In this document: positions 15,724 to 26,644 of the stretch, in pieces
Layout of the letters: every line of letters begins with the position of its first letter
How positions within the stretch are numbered: position 1 is the stretch's first letter
Assembly (NCBI RefSeq): GCF_000708595.2
Contig: NZ_JARP01000001.1
Location: 124,001-188,000, forward strand
Length of the DNA: 64,000 bases
Source of the DNA: Flavobacterium sp. KJJ
GTDB lineage: Bacteria; Bacteroidota; Bacteroidia; Flavobacteriales; Flavobacteriaceae
Direction of reading: 5' to 3'
Position numbers and translations under genes: made by a program
The notes under the pieces: generated by a model
Database searches by the model: none
What the model saw: only the letters and a program-made list of their open reading frames with translations
Told to the model about the DNA's origin: nothing

Positions 15724-16884
15724 TCATATATACCGCAGCCACCAATATTTATTATTTGCTTTATAATTTCCAAACCATTCGCATGGTTTATAAAGTAATA
15801 TAACGACAAAAATCCAAATTAGATAAATTGCCAAAAGTGCAACACCGCTTTCCAAATCTTTTGGACGTCCAAAGGTTCCAGTTGCAAATTCGAATTGCGA
15901 CCAATTAAAACCTTGTATAAAAAGCATAATAAGAGTCAAAATGTGAACGACATAAAAATGAACTATGAAGTAAAATAAAGGTGCTTTTCCGTAGACTGAA
16001 GTTACTTTTTTAATTCCATTATTAAATTGATCTGCGAAAGCAAGCAATAAAAGCATAATGCCTAAAGTAATCAAACCAAACAAGAGCGATGGCGGATATT
16101 TGGTTACATTCATGAAAGATAAAAAGGTAAATATGGCATTTTTCTGCACAGCCCATAAAGCAGGATCGCCGTAAACATTTATAAAACGAAGTACAACAAA
16201 TAACGCTAAAGCACTCAAACCGACTTTTGCGAATAATTTTTTTCTTTGTTCTTCTGCCAGTTCAAAGAATTTACCTGCTGCAAAACCAATAAGCATAATT
16301 CCAAGCCAAGGAATAGGAGGATAGCCCATTATAAATGCTCTTCCAGAAAACGGAAAGACAACAGGACCAAATAAAGGCGATAAAATGGTTTTTAAAACTG
16401 AATTTTCTGAAAACGGAATAAGCGGTAAAAGATTATGGCAAAAAATAATTACGAGTCCAATACTGCCCAATATTTTAGAACGGACTTTTAATAGGAAGCT
16501 TAAAACAATAAATCCAAAACCTATCGTAGCTATTACTTCAAACAAAAGTGTATGAAAGCCAATATCGAAGAACAATCCAAAATTGAAAACAGTAAATTCT
16601 AGCAATAATAAAAACAAGCCTCTTTTGAGTAAATGCTCTCTCGTTTCTTGTAAATTATTTTTGTTTTTTAAAGAAAGATAAATGGATGTTCCTGCCAAGA
16701 AAACAAAAGTAGGTGCGCACAAATGCGTGATCCAGCGCGTAAAAAACAATAGAGGCGTGGTTGTCGCCAAATCTGTCGGACCTTGAGTAATTGAATCGAT
16801 ATGCATTAAATCTCGAACATGATCTAAAGCCATAATGATCATTACAATACCGCGGACTATATCTATTGCAGGTAGGCGTTTCAT
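15724..16884 (-). CDS. DUF1624 / heparan-alpha-glucosaminide N-acetyltransferase-like membrane protein
   Basis: 386 residues with about ten hydrophobic helices. N-terminal MKRLPAIDIVRGIVMIIMAL followed by DHVRD is the signature of the DUF1624/HGSNAT acyltransferase-like family, in which the conserved His is thought to carry out transmembrane acetyl transfer. Substrate in bacteria not established. Overlaps the upstream small membrane gene by 4 bases (ATGA), an operon. Confidence 0.82.
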   Translation of the reverse strand: MKRLPAIDIVRGIVMIIMALDHVRDLMHIDSITQGPTDLATTTPLLFFTRWITHLCAPTFVFLAGTSIYLSLKNKNNLQETREHLLKRGLFLLLLEFTVFNFGLFFDIGFHTLLFEVIATIGFGFIVLSFLLKVRSKILGSIGLVIIFCHNLLPLIPFSENSVLKTILSPLFGPVVFPFSGRAFIMGYPPIPWLGIMLIGFAAGKFFELAEEQRKKLFAKVGLSALALFVVLRFINVYGDPALWAVQKNAIFTFLSFMNVTKYPPSLLFGLITLGIMLLLLAFADQFNNGIKKVTSVYGKAPLFYFIVHFYVVHILTLIMLFIQGFNWSQFEFATGTFGRPKDLESGVALLAIYLIWIFVVILLYKPCEWFGNYKANNKYWWLRYI

Positions 16885-17243
16885 TTTTTTCTAACTTTCA
16901 CCTGATAGACAATTTCCCAAAAAATAATTGAAAAAAAAGCATTGGCGAATATGGCAGTTTTAACCTGATACGGATCGTACTTTAAAAGCAGATGTAAATT
17001 TGTAAACTTCAAAGCTAAAAACAAGGCTAATGCTGCAATTGCAACAGAGCAGATTATATTTAACAAAACAGTCCATTTTAGCGCCATGAAAGCATAAATG
17101 AGATTGAAAAAAGCAAAACCACACCCCAAAGTGATATACGGATCTGTTTTTAATTTTTCGCCTATTGTCAGTAAAAATGATGTTGAGATCAGGTATAAAA
17201 AGAATAATATAGAATAAAGCAGAATTCGTATTTGTGGTTTCAT
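16881..17243 (-). CDS. Hypothetical four-helix membrane protein
   Basis: 120 residues with four predicted membrane helices (roughly 5-25, 37-55, 60-82, 96-115) and a basic C terminus VKVRKK. No family recognised. Its stop overlaps the start of the DUF1624 gene by 4 bases, so it is made together with it and may assist it. Confidence 0.75.
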   Translation of the reverse strand: MKPQIRILLYSILFFLYLISTSFLLTIGEKLKTDPYITLGCGFAFFNLIYAFMALKWTVLLNIICSVAIAALALFLALKFTNLHLLLKYDPYQVKTAIFANAFFSIIFWEIVYQVKVRKK

Positions 17244-17306
17244 TATGATTTTTTTAGTAAAGTTACTTAAAAAGAATAAACGAAGTTTCTGAAAATGGTT
17301 TTTTGA

Positions 17307-17756
17307 TTATTGCAAAATCGCCCCGATTTTGGTTTCTGATTTTTCTTTAACGGGACTGTCAGGGTGAAAACTCCAGATGATTAGAAATTTTCCCACTGCA
17401 AGATATTCTTCCGGATGCTCGTCTGTTGGCTGACCGTCTTTTCCCCAAAGCAATCCTTGCAGAAATCTATCGCCTTTAAATCTATTTTCAAATTCAATAT
17501 ACATAATGCTTCCGCTATCTGCTCTATTTTTAAAACTCTGAATTGCTTTGCTTTTTACGGTTCCAATAATGTTGCTGTAAGTGGCAATATCAGTGTAAAA
17601 ATTACAAGCCGCATTCGTAACACAAATTTGACCGTCGCTTAAGGTGTAGCCTTTTGGAATTTCTTTAGGTTTTAATTTTAAATCAGCAATGTTCTGGCTG
17701 AATGAATTTGTGGTAAGAAGTAGGAGGAGTGTTGATAGGGGAATGGTGAGTTTCAT
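17307..17756 (-). CDS. Hypothetical secreted protein
   Basis: 149 residues. SPI signal MKLTIPLSTLLLLLTTNSFS, then a globular periplasmic domain with two cysteines (ICVTNAACNFY) that could form a disulphide. No family recognised. In line with other minus-strand genes; 29 bp from the gene before. Confidence 0.7.
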   Translation of the reverse strand: MKLTIPLSTLLLLLTTNSFSQNIADLKLKPKEIPKGYTLSDGQICVTNAACNFYTDIATYSNIIGTVKSKAIQSFKNRADSGSIMYIEFENRFKGDRFLQGLLWGKDGQPTDEHPEEYLAVGKFLIIWSFHPDSPVKEKSETKIGAILQ

Positions 17757-17785
17757 TGGTTTTCAGGTTTGGTTTTTGGTCTTTT

Positions 17786-18181
17786 TTATTCTTTTTTTAC
17801 TTCTAAATCAAGTTCTGTTTCGCTCAAATGGAAAATTGTTTTACCATTGACTTCAGTTATAATTATTTTTAAAATATTCTCGCCAATATGAATGACATAA
17901 TTGTTTTTGTTTAATAACCATTTAGAATTGTTAGTCATATTCGCAATCATTGAAAATGATTTTGAATCGTTCTCTGTTGTTAATTTAAAATCTGATTTTT
18001 GCTTAAACTCAAATGTTGCGGTACTAAAACCTTTAACTATATCTTTTAGATTTGGATTGTCAATCTTCTTTAAAACTTTAATCACTTTCCATTTTCCAAT
18101 TATATTTTTTTGATTAATTTCTTGAGAAATGATATGATTAGAAAATAATAAGATCGATAAGATAAAAAGATATTTTTTCAT
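17786..18181 (-). CDS. Hypothetical secreted lipocalin-like protein
   Basis: 131 residues. SPI signal MKKYLFILSILLFSNHIIS, then IIGKWKVIKVLK, the start of a small lipocalin-like beta-barrel family common in Bacteroidota (IxGxW). Ligand unknown. Confidence 0.68.
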   Translation of the reverse strand: MKKYLFILSILLFSNHIISQEINQKNIIGKWKVIKVLKKIDNPNLKDIVKGFSTATFEFKQKSDFKLTTENDSKSFSMIANMTNNSKWLLNKNNYVIHIGENILKIIITEVNGKTIFHLSETELDLEVKKE

Positions 18182-18532
18182 TTTTAAAGGTTAGTTTTTT
18201 GTTTAATAAATTTCTTAATTACTAGCTTGCTTGCTAAAGTAATTGAATTTGAACTTTGCTAAAATAATATTTTTATTTGAGTTAATTAAGGTTCATTTTT
18301 GTGTAGAAAAACTAAAGATTTATTCATATGCTAGTGCGAGTCTCTCGCTCATGACAGCTTTGATGTTTGCGCTAGTAAGGATTCTTTTTCTGGGGAAGAT
18401 TTTAAATCTAAGCTATCGAGTTTTATTTTGCGACAGTAAACTCAACTTTATAGTCTAAAGAACTACCGAAGTCTACAATAAGATTGTATTAAAGTCTTTC
18501 ACTTCGCCCAGCTTGACATTATTCAAAAATAA

Positions 18533-18554
18533 AATCTGCAAAATCTGCGTGAAA
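18533..18554 (-). repeat. Second copy of the CACGCAG-type dispersed repeat
   Basis: Read on the minus strand this is TTCACGCAGATTTTGCAGAT, one base different over 20 from the left arm of the hairpin at 739-782. Here only one arm is present. Confidence 0.75.
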
Positions 18555-18562
18555 CAAAAAAA

Positions 18563-18594
18563 CAAAAAAAATCCCATTTCAATTAAGAAACGGG
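18563..18594 (-). terminator. lysA terminator
   Basis: Minus-strand stem CCCGTTTC / GAAATGGG (plus 18587-18594 and 18573-18580, one G-U pair) followed by a run of at least eight U, 30 bp after the lysA stop. Confidence 0.85.
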
Positions 18595-18623
18595 ACTTCG
18601 TAGATATTCTCTTTTTTTTTATT

Positions 18624-19847
18624 TTAAACTGTTGCAGCAACTTCTTCTGGCAACGGAATTTGATTTTTAAGTAAATCTTCGAAAGTTTCGTGTTGACGGA
18701 TTAAGATTCCTTTTCCGTCTTTCCATAAAACTTCGGCTGGTTTGTATCTTGAATTGTAGTTTGATGCCATTGAGAAACAATATGCTCCGGCGTTTCTGAA
18801 AGCTAAAATATCTCCTTCAGTAATTTCTGAAATTCTGCGGTTGTTGGCAAAAGTATCCGTTTCGCAAATGTATCCTACAACGGAATAAAAACGCTCTTTT
18901 CCTTTTGGGTTTGAGATGTTTTCGATATAATGTTGTGAACCGTAAAACATCGGACGGATTAAATGGTTGAAACCACTGTCAACGCCAGCAAAAACTGTTG
19001 ATGTTGTTTGTTTTACTACGTTTACTTTTGCTAAGAAGAAACCTGCTTCGCTCACCAAGAATTTCCCTGGTTCGAAAATCAACGTTAAATCTTTACCGTA
19101 TTCTGCACAGAAAGCATTGAATCTTTTAGATAATTTTTTACCTAATTCTTCGATGTCTGTTTCGATATCGTCTTTTTTGTAAGGAACTTTGAATCCGCTT
19201 CCGAAATCTAAGAATTCTAGATCTTTGAAATGTTTTGCCGTATCAAACAAGATTTCAGCAGCATACAAGAATACTTCGATATCTAAAATATCAGATCCTG
19301 TGTGCATGTGAATTCCGACAATACTCATTTTTGTGTTTTCGACAATTCTTAAGATATGCGGAATTTGATGAACAGAGATTCCGAATTTACTATCGATATG
19401 TCCAACAGAAATGTTAGCATTTCCACCCGCCATTACGTGCGGATTGATACGAATACATACCGGAATTTGTGGATATTTTGTTCCGAATTGCTCCAGAATA
19501 GATAAGTTGTCAATATTGATTTGAACACCCATTGCAGCAACTTCTTCGATTTCTTCTAGAGAAACTCCGTTTGGTGTAAAGAAAATTTTGTCAGGATCAT
19601 AGCCAGCATGAAGTCCCAATAAAACTTCTTGAATCGATACAGTATCTAAACCAGACCCCATGTTCTTTAATAACTGAAGAATCGCAACATTTGACAATGC
19701 CTTCATGGCGTAATTAACTCTTAAGTTTTCTACCTTAGAGAAAGCTTTAGTTAACCTATTGTACTGAGATTGGATTTTTTCGGCATCATAAACATATAAT
19801 GGACTTCCAAATTGGTCTGCTAACTGCAGTAAATCTTTTGCTTGCAT
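18624..19847 (-). CDS. lysA: Diaminopimelate decarboxylase
   Basis: PLP enzyme that makes L-lysine from meso-diaminopimelate, last step of lysine synthesis. TIM-barrel part has YAMKAL with the PLP Lys, HMHTGSD, LDFGSGFKVPY; C-terminal part has GYICETDTFA (the cysteine loop contributing across the dimer) and GAYCFSMASNYNS. The frame is open to 19916, but the first 23 codons of that longer ORF coincide with a consensus promoter (19865-19894), so the start is the ATG at 19847 (MQAKDLLQLAD), giving about 407 residues, the family's usual length. Confidence 0.93.
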   Translation of the reverse strand: MQAKDLLQLADQFGSPLYVYDAEKIQSQYNRLTKAFSKVENLRVNYAMKALSNVAILQLLKNMGSGLDTVSIQEVLLGLHAGYDPDKIFFTPNGVSLEEIEEVAAMGVQINIDNLSILEQFGTKYPQIPVCIRINPHVMAGGNANISVGHIDSKFGISVHQIPHILRIVENTKMSIVGIHMHTGSDILDIEVFLYAAEILFDTAKHFKDLEFLDFGSGFKVPYKKDDIETDIEELGKKLSKRFNAFCAEYGKDLTLIFEPGKFLVSEAGFFLAKVNVVKQTTSTVFAGVDSGFNHLIRPMFYGSQHYIENISNPKGKERFYSVVGYICETDTFANNRRISEITEGDILAFRNAGAYCFSMASNYNSRYKPAEVLWKDGKGILIRQHETFEDLLKNQIPLPEEVAATV

Positions 19848-19864
19848 TTTTAAACTATTTTGGG

Positions 19865-19894
19865 CAAAGTTATTACACTTTTGAGTAACTACAA
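19865..19894 (-). promoter_or_regulatory. lysA promoter
   Basis: Minus strand: TTG (plus 19892-19894), exactly 19 bp, then TAACTTTG (19865-19872), matching the flavobacterial TTG-N17-23-TAnnTTTG consensus. +1 falls about 10 bp upstream of the chosen ATG. Confidence 0.85.
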
Positions 19895-19982
19895 ATTTTT
19901 TGCAGAAAAATAACAAATTGTAACAAATTGTTTGTTTTTAAACAAAAATCGACTAAAAAAAGATTTTTGTAAATCTTTTTTA

Positions 19983-20158
19983 AAGTTTCTAAGTTGCTGA
20001 GATACTAAGTTACTAAGTTTTTAGTACAATTCTTAACGAAGTAAAAAAAAGTCTCTAAAATTCCAAGAAAAATAAACTTAGAATCTTAGAGACTTAGTAT
20101 CTCAGTGCCTTTTTTCTAAAGCTTAGAACCTTAGCGACTTAGTATCTTAGAAACTTAG
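19983..20158. repeat. CTAAG/CTTAG dispersed repeat block
   Basis: Between lysA and gltD. The left part is built of phrases such as CTAAGTTGCTGAGATACTAAG, cut here to its CTAAG units, and the right part (from about 20080) of their complements (CTTAGAGACTTAGTATCT, then GCGACTTAGTATCTTAG), so the two parts form a long imperfect hairpin. Period about 7-8 bases. No gene. Its edges abut the gltD stop. Confidence 0.75.
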
Positions 20159-20159
20159 T

Positions 20160-21614
20160 TTACAAACTAGGTAAATCTCCGTTTCCTTTTGTTGGCAAGT
20201 TGGTAGAACCCATTAAGAATAAATCTACTTCTCTTGCGGCTTCACGGCCTTCAGAAATTGCCCAAACAATTAATGATTGTCCTCTTCGCATATCACCGGC
20301 AGTGAAAATGTGAGGAACATTTGTTTGATAATTGTGTGCTTTATAGTTGCTTCTAAAATCAGTTTCGATTCCTAACTGCTCGCTTAAAGTTTTCTCCGGA
20401 CCTGTAAATCCTAAAGCTAATAAAGCCAAATCGCAAGGCCAGATTTTCTCAGAACCTTCTTTTTCGATTAATTCAGGGCGCTGACCTGGAGTCATTTTCC
20501 ATGCTACTTCAACCGTTTTTAATCCAGTTAATTCGCCTTTGTCGTTAGAAATGAATTCTTTAGTGTTGATTAACCAGTTTCTGTCGCAGCCTTCTTCGTG
20601 AGAAGATGATGTTTTCAATTGCAATGGCCAGAAAGGCCAAGGAGTTGATTCGCTTCTTCCAACTGGAGGTTTTGGTAAAATCTCAAAGTTAGTTACCGAT
20701 TTTGCTCCGTGTCTGTTTGAAGTTCCAATACAGTCAGAACCTGTATCTCCACCACCAATAACGATTACATCTTTACCAGTTGCTTTAATTTGGTCTGGAA
20801 TAGATTCTCCAAATAAAACTTTAGTTTGCTGTGTTAAGAAATCCATTGCCTGAACAACGCCTTTACTTTCGATTCCTTTAGTTGGCAAGCTTCTTCTTTC
20901 TGTTGCTCCTCCGCATAAAACGATAGAATCAAAAGCGTTCAATTCTGCTACACTAAAATTAATTCCAACATTTACGTTTGTTTTGAAAGTGATTCCTTCT
21001 GCTTCAAGAATTGCTACACGTCTGTCGATAATTTCTTTTTCTAATTTGAAATTCGGAATTCCGTAACGTAATAAACCGCCAATTGCATTGTCTCTTTCAA
21101 AAACCGTAACCGTATGTCCGGCTCTGTTTAATTGCTGTGCTGCTGCAAGTCCCGCAGGTCCTGAACCAATAACAGCAACTGTTTTTCCTGTTCTTGTTTT
21201 TGGAGTTTGAGGTTTGATCCATCCTTCTGCAAAACCAATTTCAACAATGTTTTTTTCGATATTTTCGATAGATACAGGATCTTTTATGATTCCCAATACA
21301 CATGCTTTTTCGCATGGAGCAGGGCATAAGCGACCTGTAAATTCCGGAAAGTTGTTTGTAGACTGCAAAATCTCTAATGCACCCTGCCATTCTTCCTGAT
21401 GTACCATATCATTGAAGTCCGGAATTAAATTTCCTAACGGACAACCGCTGTGGCAAAAAGGAATACCACAATCCATACATCTTGAACCTTGTTCTTTTAC
21501 TTTATCTTTTGCTAACGGAATAGTAAATTCGTTGTAGTTCGAAACACGTTCTGCTACTGCTAAATTACTTTCGTCGGCTCTGTTATATTCTTTAAATCCG
21601 CCTATTTTACCCAT
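20160..21614 (-). CDS. gltD: Glutamate synthase, small (beta) subunit
   Basis: 484 residues. NADPH-oxidising flavoprotein that passes electrons to GltB for converting glutamine and 2-oxoglutarate to two glutamates. N-terminal Fe-S cysteines [14 protein letters not shown] and [14 protein letters not shown] site [20 protein letters not shown] site [16 protein letters not shown]-terminal [13 protein letters not shown]. Lies immediately after gltB on the same strand (97 bp between), and functions with it in ammonia assimilation downstream of Amt. Confidence 0.96.
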   Translation of the reverse strand: MGKIGGFKEYNRADESNLAVAERVSNYNEFTIPLAKDKVKEQGSRCMDCGIPFCHSGCPLGNLIPDFNDMVHQEEWQGALEILQSTNNFPEFTGRLCPAPCEKACVLGIIKDPVSIENIEKNIVEIGFAEGWIKPQTPKTRTGKTVAVIGSGPAGLAAAQQLNRAGHTVTVFERDNAIGGLLRYGIPNFKLEKEIIDRRVAILEAEGITFKTNVNVGINFSVAELNAFDSIVLCGGATERRSLPTKGIESKGVVQAMDFLTQQTKVLFGESIPDQIKATGKDVIVIGGGDTGSDCIGTSNRHGAKSVTNFEILPKPPVGRSESTPWPFWPLQLKTSSSHEEGCDRNWLINTKEFISNDKGELTGLKTVEVAWKMTPGQRPELIEKEGSEKIWPCDLALLALGFTGPEKTLSEQLGIETDFRSNYKAHNYQTNVPHIFTAGDMRRGQSLIVWAISEGREAAREVDLFLMGSTNLPTKGNGDLPSL

Positions 21615-21711
21615 GACATTTTTATTAAATTTAGTTGTGAGATGTGAAATGTGAGAAGTGAGTTGATAAACTCAACCTTAGTACCTCTGCACCTTTGTAA
21701 CTCAGAACCTT

Positions 21712-24700
21712 TTAATCAGCTATTAATTCTTCTATTTTTTTCTCTTCTGCAATTCGTTGTAATGCTTTTTTGTAATCAGTTGGCATTACTTTTACGAAGT
21801 GCTTTTGTTCATTTTCCCAGTCTGCTAAAATTCTTTTTGCTAATGGACTGCTTGTGTACAATGAATGATTTTTGATCAATCGTCTTAGTTTGATAACGTC
21901 TTCATCTTCCATCGGATCGAATGCAACCATTTCCATGTTACATAAAGTCGAATCGAATCTTTGATTTGGATCGTAAACATAAGCCACACCGCCACTCATA
22001 CCAGCCGCGAAGTTTCTTCCTGTTTTTCCTAAAATTACTACTGTACCACCGGTCATGTACTCGCATCCGTGATCTCCAATTCCTTCCACAACTGCTGTTG
22101 CTCCAGAATTTCTTACACAAAAACGCTCACCGGCCATTCCATTAATATAAGCCTCTCCGGTAATAGCTCCGTAAAGGGCAACGTTTCCAATAATAATGTT
22201 ATCTTCAGGTTTGAAGGTTGCAGTAGGAGGTACTTTTACAATTAGTTTTCCTCCAGAAAGACCTTTTCCTAAGTAGTCATTACAGTTTCCGTGAATTTTA
22301 AACGACAATCCGTTTGTTGCAAAAGCACCAAAACTTTGTCCGGCAGAACCTTCAAAATCAACTAAAATAGTGTCTTCAGGTAAACCTTGTGCGCCATATA
22401 TTTTTGAGATTTCGTTACTCAAAATAGCACCTACAGAACGGTCTGTATTTTTAATTTTAAAAGTTACTCTTGTTTTCTCTTTTCTATAGATTGACGGAAT
22501 TGCTTCTTTTATGATGTCAAAATCCAATACGTTTTCAAGTTGGTGATCTTGCGTAGTTGTATTATGATTTGGCTCAGTTTTAGCTTTTTCCGGTTTGTAT
22601 AGAATTGATGATAAGTCTAAACCATTTGCTTTATAATGTTTGATGGCTTTGTTCACATTTAATTTTTGTGACTGACCCACCATTTCTTTCAAAGTTCTGA
22701 AACCTAATTGTGCCATGATTTCTCTTAGCTCTTCAGCAATAAAATACATGAAGTTGATTACGTGCTCTGGAGTTCCTTTGAAATTTTTTCTCAATTCTGG
22801 ATCTTGAGTTGCAATACCAACTGGACAAGTATTTAAGTGACAAGCTCTCATCATGATACATCCAGAAGCTACAAGCGGTGCAGTTGCAAAACCAAATTCT
22901 TCTGCTCCTAATAATGCAGCAATTGCAACGTCACGACCTGTTTTCAATTGTCCGTCACATTCTAAAACTACACGGCTTCTTAAATCATTTAATATCAAAG
23001 TTTGCTGTGCTTCCGCTAAACCAAGTTCCCAAGGAATACCTGTGTGTTGTAGTGAAGTTAATGGTGCAGCACCTGTTCCTCCGTCATAACCAGAAATTAA
23101 GATCACGTCAGCTTTTGCTTTGGCAACACCGGCAGCGATTGTTCCAACTCCAACTTCAGAAACTAATTTTACGTTTACACGCGCTTCACGATTGGCATTT
23201 TTTAAGTCGAAAATCAACTGAGATAAATCCTCAATAGAATAAATATCGTGGTGTGGAGGAGGGGAAATTAAACCTACATAAGGTGTAGAGTTTCTTGTTT
23301 CAGCAATCCAAGGCACCACTTTTTCTCCAGGTAATTGTCCGCCTTCACCAGGTTTTGCTCCCTGAGCCATTTTAATTTGGATCTCTTTAGCGTTTGTCAA
23401 ATAGTTAATCGAAACACCAAAACGTCCCGAAGCAACTTGTTTGATTGCACTGTTTCTAGAATCTCCGTTAATTTCTTTCTGGAAACGTTTAGGATCTTCT
23501 CCACCTTCTCCAGAGTTACTTTTTCCGCCAATTCTGTTCATTGCAATGGCTAAATTCTCGTGTGCTTCTCTACTGATAGATCCGTAAGACATTGCACCCG
23601 TTTTGAATTTCTTGACAATTTCGGTCCAAGGTTCTACTTCATCAATAGAAATTGGATCTAAATTATTGAATTCAAACATTCCTCGAATAGTCATTAAGTT
23701 AGAGCTTTGCTCATTGACCATGTTAGAGTATTCTTTATAACTTTCAGGGCTGTTCAAGCGAACGGCCTGCTGTAATTTAGCAATTGTTGTTGGATTAAAC
23801 ATGTGTTTTTCTCCACCGCGTCTCCATCTGTAAATACCCCCAATTTCTAAAGGAAGCAAACTTGCCACTTTTGAATTTGGAAATGCTTTTTGGAAACGTT
23901 TTTTAACTTCTTTTTCAACTTCCATCAAACCAATTCCTTCAATTCTAGAAGGCGTGTACGGGAAATATTTAGAAGTAAATGTTTTGTTTAAACCTAAAAT
24001 CTCGAAAATTTGGGCAGCTCTGTACGAATGTAAAGTAGAGATACCAATTTTGTTCATTATTTTAACGATTCCTTTTGCAATCGCTTTGTTATAATTTACA
24101 ATTGCATAATCTGCTTTTACACCTTTAATAAATCCTTGGTTTACCTGATCGTGAATGATTTCATTTACCATGTAAGGATTAATAGCGCTCGCTCCGTATC
24201 CGAATAATAAAGCAAAATGATGTGGTTCGCGAGGTTCTGCAGATTCGATTATGATTCCGAATTTAGAACGAACCTGTAAAATGTTTAAAGAGTGGTGAAT
24301 ATAAGAACAAGCCAATAACATTGGTATTGGAGCTAATTCTTCACTTACGCCTCTGTCTGATAATATGATTACATTGCATCCTTCAGAAACAGCTTTGTAA
24401 GTTGCCTGAACACATTTTTCAAGCGCGCGCTCTAAACCGTTAACTCCTTTTTCTATTTTATACAAAGTAGTAATAGTAGCAGATTTAAAATCTGCGTGAT
24501 CAATGTTTCTTATTTTATCTAAATCCTCATTTGAAATAACTGGATTTTGGATTTTTAATTTTTTGCATTGTTTAGATTCAATTTCAAAAATATTGAAATC
24601 GCCACCAACCGCTAAACTGATATCAGTAATGATTTCCTCACGAATACCATCCAAAGGCGGATTAGTAACCTGAGCAAATAATTGTTTAAAATAATTGTAC

Positions 24701-26229
24701 AACAATTGAGGCTGGTCTGACAATACTGCTAAAGGCGTATCGTTACCCATAGAACTGATTGCCTCGGCTCCTTGGCCTCCCATTGGATTAATGATTGTTT
24801 TTAAATCTTCAATCGTATATCCAAATAATCTTTGTCTTGTTTGAAAATCTAATTTTTCAATTGGAGTAGGATTATTAGTGTACGGAATTTTAGATAAAGG
24901 CAATAAATTTGCATCTAGCCATTCTTTATAAGGACGCTTAGTTACAATTGCTTTTTTAACTTCATCATCTTCAATAATACGGCCTTCGTTCATATCAACC
25001 AAGAACATTTTTCCTGGTTCTAAACGACCGTGCTGAATTACATCTTCAGGATCAATATCAAGAACACCAATTTCTGATGACATGATTACGAAACCGCTTT
25101 TTGTTAATGTATAACGAGAAGGGCGAAGTCCGTTTCTGTCTAATAAAGCGCCAATTACGTTTCCATCTGTAAACGGAATAGAAGCAGGACCATCCCAAGG
25201 CTCCATAATACAAGCATTAAACTCGTAGAAAGCTTTCTTTTCTGGAGACATAGTTTGGTGTTTTTCCCAAGCTTCAGGAACCACCATCATCATCGCTTCT
25301 GGCAATGAACGGCCAGTCATTAATAAAAGTTCTACCACCATATCCATAGAAGCAGAATCTGATTTTCCTTCTAAGATAATTGGGAATAATTTTTTGATAT
25401 CATCGCCAAAAACCTTGCTTTGCATAAGCTCTTCACGAGCACGCATACGGCTTACGTTTCCGCGAAGTGTATTGATTTCACCATTATGACACATATATCT
25501 AAATGGCTGTGCTAATTCCCATGAAGGGAAAGTATTTGTTGAGAAACGCTGGTGAACTAACGCCAAACGAGTCACTAAATCTGGATCTTTTAAGTCAACA
25601 TAATAACGGCTGATGTCTTCCGGCATCAATAAACCTTTATATATTATGGTAGTTGTCGATAAACTAGAGAAGTAAAACATATGGCTTTCAGAGGTTTTAG
25701 ATCCCCTTATGGCATGTTCAGCAATTTTTCTAGCTGCAAAAAGTTTTGCATTAAATTCTTGTTCAGTTAAATCCTGACCGTTTTTGCTAACAAAAACTTG
25801 TTTAACTGTAGGTTCTTTTTCTGCGGCAATCTGCCCTAAATTTTCTACTTCAACAGGTACGTCTCTCCAACCTAAGATCTTTAAATTCTGATCTTTAATA
25901 GTTGCTTCGAAAGCGTTGATACAAAAAGAAACTTGGTTTTTGCTTTTTGGTAAAAAAACCATTCCTACTGCATATTCACGCGTTTCAGGGATTTCAAAAT
26001 CACATACTTTTTTAAAAAAAGCGTGTGGGATGTCGAATAAAATTCCAGCTCCGTCTCCAGTTCTTCCATCAGAACTAACTGCACCACGATGTTCCAATTT
26101 TATTAAGATGTCCAATGCTTTGTGAATGATATCATTAGATTTAATACCATTCAAATTACAAATAAATCCTGCACCACAATTGTCGTGTTCAAATTCAGGC
26201 AAATAAAGCCCTTGTTCTTTAACTTTCAT
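21712..26229 (-). CDS. gltB: Glutamate synthase, large (alpha) subunit
   Basis: About 1505 residues. Domains in order: N-terminal class II glutaminase whose nucleophile Cys is in HDNCGAGF, normally exposed by removal of the short propeptide; central domain; FMN synthase domain ([29 protein letters not shown]); 3Fe-4S cysteines CHLNTCPVG preceded by a further Cys; C-terminal GXGXG beta-helix ([12 protein letters not shown]). The ORF is open to 26271, but a TATTTTTG box sits inside its first codons and the ATG at 26229 ([13 protein letters not shown]) gives the normal short propeptide. Operon gltB-gltD. Confidence 0.95.
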   Translation of the reverse strand: MKVKEQGLYLPEFEHDNCGAGFICNLNGIKSNDIIHKALDILIKLEHRGAVSSDGRTGDGAGILFDIPHAFFKKVCDFEIPETREYAVGMVFLPKSKNQVSFCINAFEATIKDQNLKILGWRDVPVEVENLGQIAAEKEPTVKQVFVSKNGQDLTEQEFNAKLFAARKIAEHAIRGSKTSESHMFYFSSLSTTTIIYKGLLMPEDISRYYVDLKDPDLVTRLALVHQRFSTNTFPSWELAQPFRYMCHNGEINTLRGNVSRMRAREELMQSKVFGDDIKKLFPIILEGKSDSASMDMVVELLLMTGRSLPEAMMMVVPEAWEKHQTMSPEKKAFYEFNACIMEPWDGPASIPFTDGNVIGALLDRNGLRPSRYTLTKSGFVIMSSEIGVLDIDPEDVIQHGRLEPGKMFLVDMNEGRIIEDDEVKKAIVTKRPYKEWLDANLLPLSKIPYTNNPTPIEKLDFQTRQRLFGYTIEDLKTIINPMGGQGAEAISSMGNDTPLAVLSDQPQLLYNYFKQLFAQVTNPPLDGIREEIITDISLAVGGDFNIFEIESKQCKKLKIQNPVISNEDLDKIRNIDHADFKSATITTLYKIEKGVNGLERALEKCVQATYKAVSEGCNVIILSDRGVSEELAPIPMLLACSYIHHSLNILQVRSKFGIIIESAEPREPHHFALLFGYGASAINPYMVNEIIHDQVNQGFIKGVKADYAIVNYNKAIAKGIVKIMNKIGISTLHSYRAAQIFEILGLNKTFTSKYFPYTPSRIEGIGLMEVEKEVKKRFQKAFPNSKVASLLPLEIGGIYRWRRGGEKHMFNPTTIAKLQQAVRLNSPESYKEYSNMVNEQSSNLMTIRGMFEFNNLDPISIDEVEPWTEIVKKFKTGAMSYGSISREAHENLAIAMNRIGGKSNSGEGGEDPKRFQKEINGDSRNSAIKQVASGRFGVSINYLTNAKEIQIKMAQGAKPGEGGQLPGEKVVPWIAETRNSTPYVGLISPPPHHDIYSIEDLSQLIFDLKNANREARVNVKLVSEVGVGTIAAGVAKAKADVILISGYDGGTGAAPLTSLQHTGIPWELGLAEAQQTLILNDLRSRVVLECDGQLKTGRDVAIAALLGAEEFGFATAPLVASGCIMMRACHLNTCPVGIATQDPELRKNFKGTPEHVINFMYFIAEELREIMAQLGFRTLKEMVGQSQKLNVNKAIKHYKANGLDLSSILYKPEKAKTEPNHNTTTQDHQLENVLDFDIIKEAIPSIYRKEKTRVTFKIKNTDRSVGAILSNEISKIYGAQGLPEDTILVDFEGSAGQSFGAFATNGLSFKIHGNCNDYLGKGLSGGKLIVKVPPTATFKPEDNIIIGNVALYGAITGEAYINGMAGERFCVRNSGATAVVEGIGDHGCEYMTGGTVVILGKTGRNFAAGMSGGVAYVYDPNQRFDSTLCNMEMVAFDPMEDEDVIKLRRLIKNHSLYTSSPLAKRILADWENEQKHFVKVMPTDYKKALQRIAEEKKIEELIAD

Positions 26230-26246
26230 TCTTGATATTTTTTCTA

Positions 26247-26254
26247 CAAAAATA
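26247..26254 (-). promoter_or_regulatory. gltB -7 promoter box
   Basis: TATTTTTG on the minus strand, 18 bp before the chosen gltB ATG; -33 element not clear. Leader would be only about 10 bases. Confidence 0.5.
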
Positions 26255-26271
26255 GAGATTTCGTTAAACAT

Positions 26272-26588
26272 AATGTAGTGAAATTGTAATTTGGCTTACA
26301 TTTTTGTTGTAATATTAGAAAAACGATTCTTAAATGATAATAATTTCGTAGAAAGCATTGCGAAATGATAAAATCACAATATGTTTTAAATTATTTTAGT
26401 AAAAAACCTTTCTCAGCTATTGAAATCATTGGAGTTTTTGTTAAATTTCAAACGAAATAGTGTTTTTTAGTTAACAATTTACATGCAATAGTTTAACGAT
26501 TAGTTTTCTTTAAAATAGAATATTCCTTCAATATATATCACACGCGTTTTTTAATTGAAAAAGATTTTACTTTTAAGTTGAATTTTGC
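26272..26588. other. Divergent gltB-sucC control region
   Basis: About 315 AT-rich bases between oppositely directed operons. Apart from the two promoter boxes at its edges I see no gene, strong hairpin or obvious palindrome. Confidence 0.6.
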
Positions 26589-26596
26589 TACTTTTG
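26589..26596 (+). promoter_or_regulatory. sucC -7 promoter box
   Basis: TACTTTTG, 49 bp upstream of the sucC ATG at 26645. The frame remains open to 26585, but an initiation codon upstream of this box would not be in the mRNA. Confidence 0.6.
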
Positions 26597-26644
26597 TCGC
26601 ACTTTTATTCTGAAATAAATTCAGAACCAGACAAATTCTATATT

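Larger units (their letters stand above)
18182..18623. other. Intergenic region with repeat remnants
   Basis: 442 bp with no convincing gene. It contains an imperfect inverted pair at 18329-18340 and 18367-18377 (TGCTAGTGCGAG / TTGCGCTAGTA), the CACGCAG-type repeat at 18533-18554, and the lysA terminator at 18563-18594. A 71-residue plus-strand ORF here has no coding character. Confidence 0.7.

Noticed and set aside
18243..18458. 71-residue ORF upstream of lysA region
   Set aside because: No start signal, no family; overlaps repeat fragments.
22878..23237. 119-residue plus-strand ORF inside gltB
   Set aside because: Antisense to the FMN domain; Leu/Gln-rich artefact of AT bias.
26272..26588. 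Search for a tRNA or small RNA in the gltB-sucC gap
   Set aside because: No cloverleaf, no stable hairpin, no U run.
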